Shown here: positions 63,717-64,000 of the stretch, piece by piece | How the letters are laid out: each line of letters begins with the position of its first letter | Position numbering within the stretch: the stretch's first letter is position 1 | DNA from: Paenibacillus sp. FSL A5-0031 | GTDB taxonomy: Bacteria > Bacillota > Bacilli > Paenibacillales > Paenibacillaceae | Reading direction: 5' to 3' | Length of the DNA stretch: 64,000 bases | Assembly: GCF_001956295.1 (NCBI RefSeq) | Contig: NZ_MRTD01000012.1 | Location: 124,001-188,000, forward strand | Made by a program: the position numbers and the translations under genes | The notes under the pieces: generated by a model | Told to the model about the DNA's origin: nothing | The model's input: only the letters and a program-made list of their open reading frames with translations | The model's database searches: none

Positions 63717-64000
63717 ATGTATAAAGTCATGTTAATTGATGATGATGTCCCTATGATTCGGGTTTTGCAGCAAATGATCGATTGGGAGTCACTCCAGCTG
63801 CATGTGGTGGGGGCTACCTATTCAAGTGCAAAGGCATTGCATATGTTTGAAGAAACGTCGCCTGATATCGTCATCACTGACATTGGACTGCCGCAAAAAA
63901 GTGGTATCGAGCTAGCAGCTATTTTCCGCCGGATGAAACCGGATATTAGAGTCATATTTTTGACGTGCCACGAGGATTTTCATTACGCACAGCAGGCAGT
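63717..64000 (+). CDS. YesN-type response regulator, 3' end cut by window
   Basis: The first 94 codons are visible. The receiver starts MYKVMLIDDDVPMIRVLQQM, with phospho-acceptor Asp55 in IVITDIGLPQKSGIEL, the switch Thr in VIFLTCHEDF and the typical HYAQQA stretch. GGAGGGGTGAAACGGTG lies just before ATG 63717. The expected C-terminal AraC domain lies beyond the window. Confidence 0.9.
   Translation, partial: MYKVMLIDDDVPMIRVLQQMIDWESLQLHVVGATYSSAKALHMFEETSPDIVITDIGLPQKSGIELAAIFRRMKPDIRVIFLTCHEDFHYAQQA

Overview
The window looks like chromosomal DNA of a Paenibacillus-type, motile, spore-former-lineage Firmicute. The reasons are the strong AGGAGG-type ribosome binding sites, the many YesM/YesN-type two-component pairs, large AraC regulators, secreted GH11 xylanase and GH18-FnIII-CBM chitinase, an SLH-domain protein, YitT, and a csrA-flagellin locus. 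This is inference from gene content; no rRNA or tRNA gene was seen.

Layout. 1-4.4 kb: the end of an OmpR-type regulator, then on the minus strand a flagellin of 789 aa and two csrA paralogues. Between the csrA genes I see a sigma-D-like promoter followed by two long hairpins with AGGAGGAA at their tips and a T-tract, a candidate CsrA-binding small RNA or leader. 5.2-10.7 kb: AraC regulator, decayed sugar-binding-protein gene, a Cys-type sulfatase, a two-gene CHR (chromate-family) transporter and a genuine formylglycine-generating enzyme (FGE), the activator of Cys-type sulfatases. 11-14.7 kb: MarR gene and oxidoreductase sharing an identical operator, YitT membrane protein, SLH protein. 14.9-18.2 kb: AT-rich accessory stretch with a large unknown protein, a CPCC zinc-ribbon protein, a lipoprotein and a decayed AraC-type regulator. 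18.2-26.6 kb: GH29 fucosidase with phosphoesterase, SF0329-like protein, AraC regulator divergent from a nucleoside hydrolase, GH11 xylanase with a cre-like box in its promoter, an FGE-like lipoprotein and an LLM-type flavin oxidoreductase. 26.8-34.6 kb: an OmpR/HK pair with S41 protease and HEAT protein, then a MacB-type ABC exporter. 35-37.5 kb: chitinase with a perfect cre box.

37.8-54 kb is one co-directional sulfated-glycan locus: YesM/YesN sensor-regulator, sugar-binding lipoprotein and two permeases (no ATPase gene), two Gfo/Idh/MocA oxidoreductases, a TIM-barrel isomerase, an APS kinase-like protein, an AraC regulator and three sulfatase-superfamily enzymes. One has the Cys that FGE converts. 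Two have Thr at that position while keeping metal-binding motifs, so they are probably phospho- or other ester hydrolases of a different type. None of the sulfatases has a signal peptide, so desulfation is expected inside the cell after oligosaccharide import.

54-56 kb is a gene-poor, decayed stretch holding the tail of a HEPN-like protein and, directly before the next operon, four tandem 16-bp repeats. 56-64 kb carries GH95 fucosidase, GH88 unsaturated glucuronyl hydrolase, a heparinase II/III-type lyase and a second YesM/YesN pair cut by the window end. Together these genes suggest uptake and cytoplasmic breakdown of sulfated, fucose- and uronate-containing polysaccharide, with sulfate disposal (CHR transporter) or reuse (APS kinase) as an open question.
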